Part shown: positions 1 through 5,347 of the stretch, piece by piece
Layout of the letters: the number at the start of each line of letters is the position of its first letter
Numbering within the stretch: position 1 is the first letter of the stretch
NCBI GenBank assembly: GCA_964480825.1
Contig: CAYZRJ010000039.1
Coordinates: 1 to 5,628, forward strand
DNA length: 5,628 bases
Direction: 5' to 3'
Origin: CAYZRJ01 sp964480825
Lineage (GTDB): Bacteria > Patescibacteriota > WWE3 > UBA101185 > UBA10185
Translations under genes and position numbers: made by a program
The notes under the pieces: model-generated
Database searches by the model: none
Seen by the model: the letters and a program-made list of their open reading frames with translations, nothing else
Told to the model about the DNA's origin: nothing

Positions 1-20
1 AACTTACAACAAACGCAATA

Positions 21-1487
21 ATGATTATGCCTTTTGTGTTATTTCTTTTTCTACGTCTTGACGGAATAATCGGTGACATGTCAAACAGTGACGCAGCTCG
101 TTGGCACCGTAGATCCGAAAGTTTTTCGCGGGCTCTTTTGTCAAAGGACTTTGCTCAAACTTACCAACGCTATCACCCCGGAGTTACGTTAATGTGGCTA
201 TCGTCAGTAACAGAGTGGGGGATTAAAGTTTACGACCGTACCTACAATAAAGAATTTAAAACTTTAGAAAATACAGATGGTTATCTTGTAATAGACGGAG
301 CAAGTAAAATAGTTTTAGTTTTGGTACTTTTCGGATTACTTTCGATTCAGTTTGGCTATATTCAACTTTTGTATGATAAAAATGTCGCACTGTTTTATGT
401 TTTTATTGCCGCTGTAGAGCCGTATTTTATCGGAATTAACCGTTGGTATCATTTAACTGCTCTTGAGGTTTCGCTGTCGTTTTGTGCTTTTTTAGCTCTT
501 GTTCTATGGTCAAAGTTTGGCAAAAAGTCATATGTGTTTAAATGCGGAATATTTTTTGGTTTCGCTTTATTAACTAAATTTTCAAGCTTATTTTTATTGC
601 CCGTACTTTTAGCTGTATTTTTATTCACGATTTACAAAAAACCCAATCCGGATAAAACTTTATACCCAAAATCGGTGTTAATACTAGCGCTGACTTCTAT
701 TGCAGTTTTTTTTGTATTTTTTCCTGCGATGTGGGTAACACCGTTTTCGGTTCTAAAAAACATCTTAGATGCCGCTAAAAGTTCCGGGGGAGGGGATTAT
801 CAATCAGTTGTATATGCCGAAACCCATCCGTATCTTTACTATCCGGTCATTTTACTCTTTAAACTCTCACCAATTACCATTTTTCTACTGCTAGTGGGAA
901 CTGTTAGAGCCTTCCGCCGAAAGGATAGTACCGCAATATTGTTGGTTTTTTACGTTTTTAGTCAGTTAGTGTTGCTTTCGGTGTCAGAGCAAAAGATTGA
1001 AAGATATATTTTATCTTTTTTACCCGCCGCATTTTTACTGGTCGCAATTACACTTTCGCGTTTTACAAAAAGTACCCAAAAGTTAGCTATTTGCATTATT
1101 TTAATTTCGTTTATAGTAACGTATAAAAATTACCACCCGTATTATTCTGCTTACTATTCGCAGGTGTTTGGTGGCCCAAAAAGTGCCTATGCGATTGGTA
1201 TCTACGACGATAGCGGAGAATTTTTTGCCCGAACTGCTTATTATTTAAATTCAAAGGGGCGTGACACAAGAGTTTTTGTTCCTTACAACGTGGAATCATT
1301 TTCTTACTATTTTAAAGGAAAACTGGAATCAGCACTTATGCTTGATGACGGGTATTTAGTTGTGTCAAAAGATTCCCGAAGACCGCGGCCTACATACGGA
1401 ATAAATTGTCCGACAATTGATGGGATAATTAATAACAACGGTTTAGATGTCGTTACCGTTTTTAAATGTGTTAAAAAAGTACTTTAG
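21..1487 (+). CDS. GT-C fold membrane glycosyltransferase, GT39/ArnT-like (PMT family)
   Basis: Probable polyprenyl-phosphate-sugar-dependent glycosyltransferase of the PMT/ArnT type, acting in the cell membrane to move a sugar onto a lipid or protein on the outer face. Seen: 488 residues, a hydrophobic start (1-13), then a polar first loop with SNSDAARWHRR (21-31; D24 is the likely catalytic acid) and YQRYHPGVTLMW (48-59). About nine more hydrophobic segments follow (near 96-117, 122-137, 148-163, 172-204, 217-238, 273-295, 305-321, 330-346, 355-367). SEQKIERYILSFLPA (322-336) precedes a late helix, as is usual in this family, and the C-terminal soluble part carries YHPYYSAYY and GGPKSA (371-390). 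No stop lies in frame between the window edge and the ATG at 21, so the true start may be upstream; the first helix looks short. No Shine-Dalgarno is seen. The 3' end overlaps the convergent DUF218 gene by 45 bp. Family call firm, substrate unknown. Confidence 0.85.
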   Translation: MIMPFVLFLFLRLDGIIGDMSNSDAARWHRRSESFSRALLSKDFAQTYQRYHPGVTLMWLSSVTEWGIKVYDRTYNKEFKTLENTDGYLVIDGASKIVLVLVLFGLLSIQFGYIQLLYDKNVALFYVFIAAVEPYFIGINRWYHLTALEVSLSFCAFLALVLWSKFGKKSYVFKCGIFFGFALLTKFSSLFLLPVLLAVFLFTIYKKPNPDKTLYPKSVLILALTSIAVFFVFFPAMWVTPFSVLKNILDAAKSSGGGDYQSVVYAETHPYLYYPVILLFKLSPITIFLLLVGTVRAFRRKDSTAILLVFYVFSQLVLLSVSEQKIERYILSFLPAAFLLVAITLSRFTKSTQKLAICIILISFIVTYKNYHPYYSAYYSQVFGGPKSAYAIGIYDDSGEFFARTAYYLNSKGRDTRVFVPYNVESFSYYFKGKLESALMLDDGYLVVSKDSRRPRPTYGINCPTIDGIINNNGLDVVTVFKCVKKVL

Positions 1488-1955
1488 CCACCCGCCGATT
1501 TCCCACAGTGTGTCCCAAATCGTGTAAGAAAATCCTCCCCAAAAATCAGAGATTCTGTAACTTAACTTAATATCTTTAGAAAACACTCCGGCAAATATTA
1601 ATTTTGCTCTAAGTATGTGCGGGAAGGATGAAACAACAACCGCACTTTTAAATGCATGTTGATTCATAATTTCTAAAGAAAATACTGCATTTTCAGCTGT
1701 ATCCGTTGATTTATTTTCGTCGAAAACAATGTCTTCCGGAACTGTTTTCGAAGAAATATAGTTTTTAATCTGTTTTCCAAGCGGAGTAGAAGTGTTATTA
1801 AAAAGACCGCCGACTCCTCCTGTTGTGATAATGTGTTTTACTTCGCCTTTTTTAAACAATTCAATTGCTTTATTTGCGCGTTTTATTTGTCGAGCGGATA
1901 AAACTCCGTTGTTCGCGACATGTCCTAGAATTATTGCAGTATCAAAAATTTGCAT
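1443..1955 (-). CDS. YdcF/ElyC/SanA-like DUF218 domain protein
   Basis: 170-residue DUF218 protein. Members of this family (YdcF, ElyC, SanA) are linked to envelope precursor metabolism in other bacteria, but the reaction is poorly known. Seen, in family order: a beta strand leading to a nucleotide-fold loop (FDTAIILGH, 4-12), GVLSARQIKRANKAIELF (17-34), the strand and glycine turn HIITTGG (41-47), the conserved STDTAEN (83-89) after an acidic strand, and VVVSSFPHILRA (106-117), the usual SS..H..RA signature. No membrane helix or signal peptide is present, so this is a bare cytoplasmic-type domain. I chose the ATG at 1955. A longer reading from 2039 would overlap the upstream gene by 77 bp and adds residues with no family resemblance, whereas 1955 leaves a 7-bp gap and puts the first strand at the N-terminus. 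No good Shine-Dalgarno is visible, so translational coupling is likely. Confidence 0.85.
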   Translation of the reverse strand: MQIFDTAIILGHVANNGVLSARQIKRANKAIELFKKGEVKHIITTGGVGGLFNNTSTPLGKQIKNYISSKTVPEDIVFDENKSTDTAENAVFSLEIMNQHAFKSAVVVSSFPHILRAKLIFAGVFSKDIKLSYRISDFWGGFSYTIWDTLWEIGGWLKYFFNTFKNGNDI

Positions 1956-1962
1956 AAGGTCT

Positions 1963-2286
1963 TTAAAAATCGTTCGATTTAATAAGTTTAATAAGCTCTT
2001 TTTCGGTTTCTTTAACTCTCGATATGACTTTGTGCTCAAAATCCGAGATCCATCCGCTTAATTTACTTAATATTTCCTGATGCTGAGCCGAGTCATCCAG
2101 TTTTTCTATAAAAATAACCCTTTTTTCTTCGTCCAGTTCGTCTAAAACAAGGTCCACAATTTTGTGGTGAATGACATCTTTTACAACAGTAATGAGGTAC
2201 TGTTTTGTCTCGTCATCAGGGCAGTTTTCGTCTATTACGAGATAAATATTCTTAGTTTCTATAATATCTTCAAAAATATATTTCAT
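1963..2286 (-). CDS. Short acidic helical protein, DUF5663-like, function unknown
   Basis: 107 residues, soluble, with no catalytic motif and no membrane segment. Residues 24-55 form a predicted amphipathic helix rich in V/I/L ending in LVLDELDEEKR. A second helix (56-80) contains EKLDDSAQHQEILSKLSGWI, and a final charged, lysine-rich helix runs over about 82-103. The pattern 'helix - acidic turn DELDEEKR - helix - IL..L - F - helix' resembles the small DUF5663-type proteins widespread in Patescibacteria. This is from memory of the pattern, not a search. It is the middle gene of a minus-strand operon: 28 bp after the membrane-anchored protein gene and 7 bp before the DUF218 gene. There is no Shine-Dalgarno. 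The 28-bp gap is GC-rich and can fold into two mutually exclusive hairpins ending just before the start codon. It could be an adaptor for its operon partners, but nothing in the sequence shows that. Confidence 0.7.
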   Translation of the reverse strand: MKYIFEDIIETKNIYLVIDENCPDDETKQYLITVVKDVIHHKIVDLVLDELDEEKRVIFIEKLDDSAQHQEILSKLSGWISDFEHKVISRVKETEKELIKLIKSNDF

Positions 2287-2290
2287 AGAC

Positions 2291-2316
2291 CGTGTCCGAT
2301 CGGGACGCGTAGCGTC
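2291..2316. repeat. Two overlapping GC-rich hairpins between operon genes
   Basis: The 28-bp gap between the first two minus-strand operon genes is GC-rich in an AT-rich region. CGTGTCC (2291-2297) pairs with GGACGCG (2303-2309; one G-T wobble) around GATCG. GACGC (2304-2308) pairs with GCGTC (2312-2316) around GTA. The two share bases 2304-2309, so only one can form at a time. The second overlaps the TGA of the upstream gene. No T-run follows, so it is not a terminator. It may be a REP-like palindrome, an mRNA stability element or a translation switch. Confidence 0.5.
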
Positions 2317-3142
2317 ATTTACTCACCAAAATCTGCTCGGGCGTTTGATCGGTTGGCCCCAATGCAATTTTATTCTGCGGATCGTCAATAAACAATATAA
2401 TCGCTTTGCCTTTTTTAGATCCGTCAACCATTTGTAAATAATCCATAACTTCGGGACTGCCTCCAAAAGTTTTTCCCGTAAATTTCGCCGGACCCGAATC
2501 ACCGATTACTGCCACGATTCCTTTTTGGTTTTCAGGATTGAATACAAAAACTTTTCGAAACCGATACCAAGGCTTTAACGTAGGCCACTGCTCGTTCCAG
2601 TTTGGAAGCTCGTGAAGCTGTACGGCAACGTAATATTTTTCTTGTTTGGCGTTGTCAAAGTTTTTAAATGCTCCTTGTCGTGGGGCCATGCCCGAGTTTT
2701 GTAATTCGTGATGCGAAAGTAAATCACCCGACCATTTTTTAAGATGTTGCTCGGCTCCCACATAGCCGTATATTTCGTTTAATTTGTTTCCGTCCAGAGT
2801 AGTTTTTAAATTTAGACCAAACTTTTTAGACAACGCTTCGGCAATAACTTTTTCTTCGTTTCTATTAAGTCCGCTTTTATCTTTGAGTAAATCTTTTAAT
2901 TGTCTGACAAAATCTTCGATATTTTTCTTGTCTTGTTGTTGTTTTTGTCGCGCATAATCAGTTGCTTGCACGTGATAAGTTCCGCCCAAAGTAGCCGAGG
3001 CAATAACAGCCGCACTTGCGACGGTTAAAGCATGTTTCTTTGCCATCTTAAGCGTGTCGGCGTGTTTTTTGTGAAAATCTTCCACAACTTTTTTGTGGTA
3101 GTTTGCAAGCGTCCGAATTTTTTCAATGTGGTCAGGGTGCAT
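2315..3142 (-). CDS. Membrane-anchored envelope protein with possible double-psi beta-barrel-like C-terminus
   Basis: 275 residues. Residues 1-36 are a polar, histidine- and lysine-rich N-terminus. Residues 38-56 (ALTVASAAVIASATLGG) form one hydrophobic segment: a signal anchor, or a long signal peptide cut after VQA at 60. Residues 61-95 are a charged, glutamine- and lysine-rich stretch that could be coiled-coil. The globular part runs from about 120 to 265. Its end shows KVFVFNPENQKGIVAVIGDSG (197-217), PAKFTGKTFGGSPEVMDYL (218-236) and KGKAIILFIDDP (244-255). The 'G-V-A-V-I-x-D-x-G-P-A' strand-turn followed by 'G-G-S-P-E-V-M' recalls RlpA/3D-type double-psi beta-barrels of cell-wall lytic proteins, but I cannot confirm this and no catalytic residue is certain. 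It is the first gene of the minus-strand operon, with a putative promoter directly upstream and no Shine-Dalgarno. Likely outside the membrane and involved with the wall (inference). Confidence 0.75.
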   Translation of the reverse strand: MHPDHIEKIRTLANYHKKVVEDFHKKHADTLKMAKKHALTVASAAVIASATLGGTYHVQATDYARQKQQQDKKNIEDFVRQLKDLLKDKSGLNRNEEKVIAEALSKKFGLNLKTTLDGNKLNEIYGYVGAEQHLKKWSGDLLSHHELQNSGMAPRQGAFKNFDNAKQEKYYVAVQLHELPNWNEQWPTLKPWYRFRKVFVFNPENQKGIVAVIGDSGPAKFTGKTFGGSPEVMDYLQMVDGSKKGKAIILFIDDPQNKIALGPTDQTPEQILVSK

Positions 3143-3145
3143 TTA

Positions 3146-3190
3146 TATAATTTTGGCATTATGGCGGGGGTTATATCAAGGGTATATACT
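3146..3190 (+). promoter_or_regulatory. Candidate -10 elements for the RHH antitoxin gene
   Basis: Two plus-strand -10 candidates lie in the 69-bp divergent region. A perfect TATAAT (3146-3151) would start transcription near 3158, just ahead of an in-frame ATG at 3161. TATACT (3185-3190) would start near 3197 and give a leader of about 15 nt for the preferred ATG at 3212. Neither has a good -35. A short inverted repeat, ATAAT/ATTAT (3147-3151 and 3158-3162), lies across the region and could be bound by the RHH protein (inference). The divergent promoters overlap here. Confidence 0.35.
3150..3179 (-). promoter_or_regulatory. Putative promoter of the minus-strand envelope operon
   Basis: On the minus strand, TTGATA (3174-3179) is followed by an 18-bp spacer and CAAAAT (3150-3155). 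Transcription would begin about 7 nt on, at 3143, one base before the ATG at 3142, so the mRNA would be essentially leaderless. The -10 is only a 4/6 match, so the call is tentative. The neighbouring TATATA closer to the ATG is too near the start codon to serve. Confidence 0.35.
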
Positions 3191-3211
3191 AAGAAATTGA
3201 GAAAGCATTTT

Positions 3212-3502
3212 ATGAAAAAACTAAAAACCATACCAAAATTTAAAAGTGAAGACGAAGAAAGAGATTTCTGGGCTGTTGCAGACACTTCTGAATATTTCGA
3301 TTACAGTAAGGCAAGGCAGGTTATATTTCCTAATTTAAAACTTTCTACTGAGTCGATATCCCTACGCCTTCCGTTATCTATGCTAAATGGTCTTAAAGTT
3401 GTAGCAAAACGACAGGATGTACCTTATCAATCGTTAATAAAGGTTTATTTAGCTGAAAAATTGAGAGATGTTGCAAAGGACACTGTTTATAAGGGCAAGT
3501 AA
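3212..3502 (+). CDS. CopG/BrnA-type ribbon-helix-helix antitoxin (solitary)
   Basis: 96-residue DNA-binding protein of the CopG/RHH group found as the antitoxin in BrnT-BrnA-like modules. Seen: the typical start MKKLKTIPKFKSEDEERDFW (1-20), then YFDYSKARQVIFPNLK (28-43). The RHH itself follows: beta strand SISLRLP (48-54), helix MLNGLKVVAKRQD (57-69), turn VPYQ, helix SLIKVYLAEKLRDV (74-87). The strand supplies operator contacts in this fold; the N-terminal part is expected to wrap the toxin. Start chosen at 3212 because the family begins at this MKK. In-frame ATG 3161 would add 17 residues, and an extension to 3032 would run into the divergent gene. A weak AGAAAG lies 6 nt before the ATG. 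No BrnT-like toxin gene lies on either side: upstream is the divergent envelope operon, and downstream, after 11 bp, the convergent HD gene. It is either an orphan or a chromosomal regulator. Confidence 0.85.
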   Translation: MKKLKTIPKFKSEDEERDFWAVADTSEYFDYSKARQVIFPNLKLSTESISLRLPLSMLNGLKVVAKRQDVPYQSLIKVYLAEKLRDVAKDTVYKGK

Positions 3503-3513
3503 GTATATTAGCA

Positions 3514-4200
3514 CTACTCGATATTTAGTTGTTTTTTTACTTCCTTAGCCGAGAACAGTTTAGATGATTTTCTTGCTTCTTGAATGCTTTTTATATAGTT
3601 GGGTGAATTAATGCCCTCTATATCCTCTAAAAGGGTTTTCCACGTATCTTTTTCACTTGGGTAGTCAAACCATATTCTTGCAGAAATAGAATCGCAAGTT
3701 CCACAAAACGCAGCTAGCGGACCTCTTGTTCGTTTGAAATATGTATAATGGTCAGCTTCACCGTTAATAAAACGTAACGCGTTTTTATGTTCTTCAGTTA
3801 GTTTGATGCCATATTCCTCGATTTTTGCTAGTTGAAAGGTATATTGATCTTCTTTATTGAACAAAGAAGCTTTTATTTCTAATTCACTAATACTGTTTTT
3901 TTCGTATTTCCAAGGTTTTTCTATGTCGTGAAGATATAAAATTAGTAATGCGTCGGAAAGCAAAAACCCGAGAGGTCTAAGTTTGTGAAGGGTACTGTAC
4001 AAAACAACGGCTATATTCATCGTCTCTTCTAAATGATGAATATAACCACCCGGATAGGCTTGGTGATTTTTAAGAGAGCCAAATGTTTCGCCAAAGAGTT
4101 TTAAGTTCGTTTCTAATAACTTACGGCAGGATTTTTTATAAGGTTTGTCTATCAGTTCAATTAATTTTTCGAGTTTTAAATATGTTGGATTTTCAGACAC
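3514..4200 (-). CDS. HD-domain phosphohydrolase-like protein
   Basis: 228 residues, soluble. The HD superfamily comprises metal-dependent phosphohydrolases and nucleases acting on nucleotides, ppGpp or RNA. Seen: GGYIHHLEETMNIAVVLY (51-68) supplies the first histidine(s), H55/H56, and resembles the GG-L-HH turn of YhaM-type HD nucleases. LHDIEKPWKY (90-99) holds the HD pair H91-D92, where most relatives read LHDIGK. H138 and H151 lie in the middle helices, and CDSISAR (169-175) gives the closing aspartate D170. The metal-binding set is therefore intact. There is no OB-fold as in full-length YhaM and no regulatory domain. The start is GTG at 4200, with no Shine-Dalgarno but an extended -10 exactly 7 nt before it; no ATG lies nearby in frame. 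The gene stands alone, converging on the RHH antitoxin gene with 11 bp between. Substrate unknown. Confidence 0.75.
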   Translation of the reverse strand: MSENPTYLKLEKLIELIDKPYKKSCRKLLETNLKLFGETFGSLKNHQAYPGGYIHHLEETMNIAVVLYSTLHKLRPLGFLLSDALLILYLHDIEKPWKYEKNSISELEIKASLFNKEDQYTFQLAKIEEYGIKLTEEHKNALRFINGEADHYTYFKRTRGPLAAFCGTCDSISARIWFDYPSEKDTWKTLLEDIEGINSPNYIKSIQEARKSSKLFSAKEVKKQLNIE

Positions 4201-4206
4201 TAATAG

Positions 4207-4215
4207 AGTTTAGCA
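4207..4215 (-). promoter_or_regulatory. Extended -10 promoter of the HD gene, leaderless start
   Basis: The minus strand reads TGC-TAAACT (4215 to 4207), an extended -10 (TGN before a 4/6 hexamer). The seventh base after it is the G of the GTG start at 4200, so the transcript would be leaderless, which fits the missing Shine-Dalgarno. No convincing -35 is seen, as is often the case for extended -10 promoters. Confidence 0.45.
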
Positions 4216-4223
4216 CAAAAGGA

Positions 4224-4349
4224 TTAGAACTTGGGTTCGATTATGCCACGAACTTCTACGTCCAGTCATTTAAAATATCCTTTGTTTTTTAATATATCTC
4301 TATCAAAATCTGCCTTAAAAACTTTAAGTTTTACGCCTGTTGGAGAAGG
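4224..4349 (-). pseudogene. Possible decayed 3' end of a coding sequence
   Basis: The 217-bp stretch 4201-4417 holds no intact gene. On the minus strand one frame reads PSPTGVKLKVFKADFDRDIL and KNKGYFK, then TGA at 4266-4268, then LDVEVRGIIEPKF and TAA at 4224-4226. The residues are protein-like, and a TGG-to-TGA change would join the two parts. A TAA lies immediately upstream and there is no start codon, so at best this is a remnant. The opposite strand has an equally short 36-codon reading (ATG at 4242), so chance is a real alternative. No family is recognised. Confidence 0.22.
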
Positions 4350-4360
4350 TTAACGTTGAT

Positions 4361-4396
4361 AAAAATAAACCCTAGGCAAATGAATAACCTAGGGTT
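4361..4396 (-). terminator. Intrinsic terminator of the orphan gene
   Basis: A perfect 9-bp inverted repeat, AACCCTAGG (4368-4376) and CCTAGGGTT (4388-4396), has an 11-nt loop. Read on the minus strand, the hairpin starts 21 nt after the stop codon at 4418 and is followed at once by TATTTTT. This is a standard Rho-independent terminator for the 187-residue gene. Confidence 0.8.
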
Positions 4397-4417
4397 CAAA
4401 GTGAACAAACAGTTTTT

Positions 4418-4981
4418 TTAGTTCTTCCCTTCTTTCCAGCCAAGAAAGTCCAGTAACTCAGACATAGGACCAAACCAATCTCCGAGCGGTCTTACATTGA
4501 GTTCGAAGGTGATTTCTATTTTGCCGGAATCTACATTCTTGAAGTTGCGAATCCACACCCAGCTATGCTTTTGCACCCGTTCGAACGTCGTCGAAGGAGT
4601 CTTTTTAAACGGCGCAAAGAAGTCAAAATGTGGCTTGGGATCGTCTTCACGCCAATCAATTATCCTCGATAGATTCGCGGGGGCGATACACGTGCGTAGT
4701 GTTAACAGTTCTCGCCCATTCATACCCGTTGGTGAAAGACTCCGGAGTAGTACGTAGAAGAACTTACGCCCCTCACCCATAATTGTTGGTATGTCTAGGG
4801 CGAACGTGCAATCAGTGACATCGGATGACGCGCTCTTGCTAATCTCTTGCAATAGCACGCCAAGATACATTTTGCTAGGAGGAAGTGAAGTCGCTTCGCT
4901 TAATCCAAGCATTGAAAGAACCTCGGGCAACCTATTCAATTGGATTGTTGCCTTCATCGTGGTAGCGAATTTGCTATCCAT
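4418..4981 (-). CDS. Orphan protein of unknown function in a GC-rich cassette
   Basis: 187 residues, no membrane segment, no signal peptide, no family I recognise. Visible: a leucine-rich N-terminal helix (RLPEVLSMLGLSEA, 17-30), a hydrophobic helix KMYLGVLLQEIS (37-48), then a probably beta-rich middle (TFALDIPTIMGEG, 59-71; KFFYVLLRSLSP, 73-84; ELLTLRTCIAP, 91-101). Aromatic stretches HFDFFAPF (118-125) and HSWVWIRNF (139-147) follow. A strand KIEITFELNVRP (154-165) precedes a final tryptophan-rich helix (GDWFGPMSELLDFLGW, 167-182). Only two cysteines (58, 98). The start is set by a strong AAGGAG 8 nt before the ATG. It has its own promoter and terminator, so it is monocistronic. Its base composition is much richer in GC than both neighbours: 31 of 60 bases in 4681-4740 against 13 of 60 in 3841-3900. 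This suggests recent transfer or different selection. Open and well signalled, so very probably a real gene. Confidence 0.8.
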   Translation of the reverse strand: MDSKFATTMKATIQLNRLPEVLSMLGLSEATSLPPSKMYLGVLLQEISKSASSDVTDCTFALDIPTIMGEGRKFFYVLLRSLSPTGMNGRELLTLRTCIAPANLSRIIDWREDDPKPHFDFFAPFKKTPSTTFERVQKHSWVWIRNFKNVDSGKIEITFELNVRPLGDWFGPMSELLDFLGWKEGKN

Positions 4982-4989
4982 TTTTAATT

Positions 4990-4995
4990 CTCCTT
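4990..4995 (-). promoter_or_regulatory. Strong Shine-Dalgarno of the orphan gene
   Basis: The minus strand reads AAGGAG, then 8 nt, then ATG at 4981. It is the only good Shine-Dalgarno in the window and fixes the start of the 187-residue protein. Upstream in the leader, GAGGA and TCCTC (5024-5036) form a small hairpin whose GAGGA arm could mimic a ribosome site. Confidence 0.75.
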
Positions 4996-5058
4996 TTTCT
5001 GCTTACCTAAACGGATATTATTTGAGGATTTTCCTCTTTTCTCGTTGGTAGCACGGGT

Positions 5059-5087
5059 ATTTTAACACTAAAGACCCCTCATGTAAA
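5059..5087 (-). promoter_or_regulatory. Sigma-70-type promoter of the orphan gene
   Basis: On the minus strand TTTACA (5082-5087), a 17-bp spacer, then TAAAAT (5059-5064); each hexamer matches consensus at five of six bases. Transcription would start near 5052, giving a leader of about 70 nt before the ATG at 4981. Confidence 0.65.
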
Positions 5088-5109
5088 GGCTATAAGATAT
5101 TGGCAGGCA

Positions 5110-5341
5110 CTAGTTGATTGTGTAGGGAACTTCTATACCCAGTTTTTTAAAATCCTTGTCAAATGTCAATATTTTTGCTTTTTTTGTATCTTTTTGTGAA
5201 TTCTTTTTTAGCTAGTTCGAATTCGTTGGCTTTGTAGCCACTTGTTTTTATAGAACCAGCAGTATCTTTTACGACCTGGTCAATCAATAAAAACAGGTTT
5301 TTTCGTGCGTTCGTGTCGTTGATTTGGAGTATCTCTTTCAT
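5110..5341 (-). pseudogene. Relic of a Phd/YefM antitoxin joined to a PIN toxin C-terminus, frameshifted
   Basis: From ATG 5341 the frame runs 60 codons to TGA at 5159-5161. It begins like a Phd/YefM antitoxin: MKEILQINDTNARKNLFLLI (1-20), then DQVVKD. The later Phd beta strands and C-terminal toxin-binding tail are absent. The +1 frame reads on past the stop as AKILTFDKDFKKLGIEVPY and TIN, ending with TAG at 5110-5112. ILTFDKDF-KKLG is the usual last strand of PIN-domain toxins (LTFDKDF or LTRDEDF type). The two parts meet at a run of seven A (minus strand, 5179-5185). Removing one A gives a single open frame ending RYKKAKILTFDKDF. I read this as a deletion that fused antitoxin N-terminus to toxin C-terminus, plus a homopolymer shift. 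The PIN nuclease core is missing, so no toxin activity is expected. The promoter and operator remain. Family calls rest on short stretches. Confidence 0.55.
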
Positions 5342-5347
5342 GAGTTT

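Noticed and set aside
1956..2039. Longer DUF218 protein starting at 2039
   Set aside because: It overlaps the upstream operon gene by 77 bp, and the extra 28 residues do not form a signal peptide or a DUF218 element; ATG 1955 fits better.
3032..3211. Longer N-terminus for the RHH antitoxin, opening at 3032
   Set aside because: It would overlap the divergent envelope gene by over 100 bp and lacks family resemblance. The family starts at the MKK at 3212; ATG 3161 is kept only as an alternative.
4231..4247. tRNA fragment or attachment site (GGGTTCGAT resembles a T-arm)
   Set aside because: Only a few bases match; no stem partners, no integrase and no copy of the real tRNA 3' ends are seen.
4266..4268. 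TGA read as tryptophan or glycine (recoded genome)
   Set aside because: The other clear genes are open without internal TGA, TGA serves as the stop of the envelope gene, and a normal tRNA-Trp(CCA) is present.
4394..4419. Plus-strand terminator (GTTCA/TGAAC hairpin then seven T)
   Set aside because: The hairpin is separated from the T-run by 6 nt, and no plus-strand gene ends nearby.
4497..5051. Two 86-codon plus-strand open frames opposite the orphan gene
   Set aside because: They are antisense to a well-signalled gene, have no ribosome site, and arise from its higher GC.
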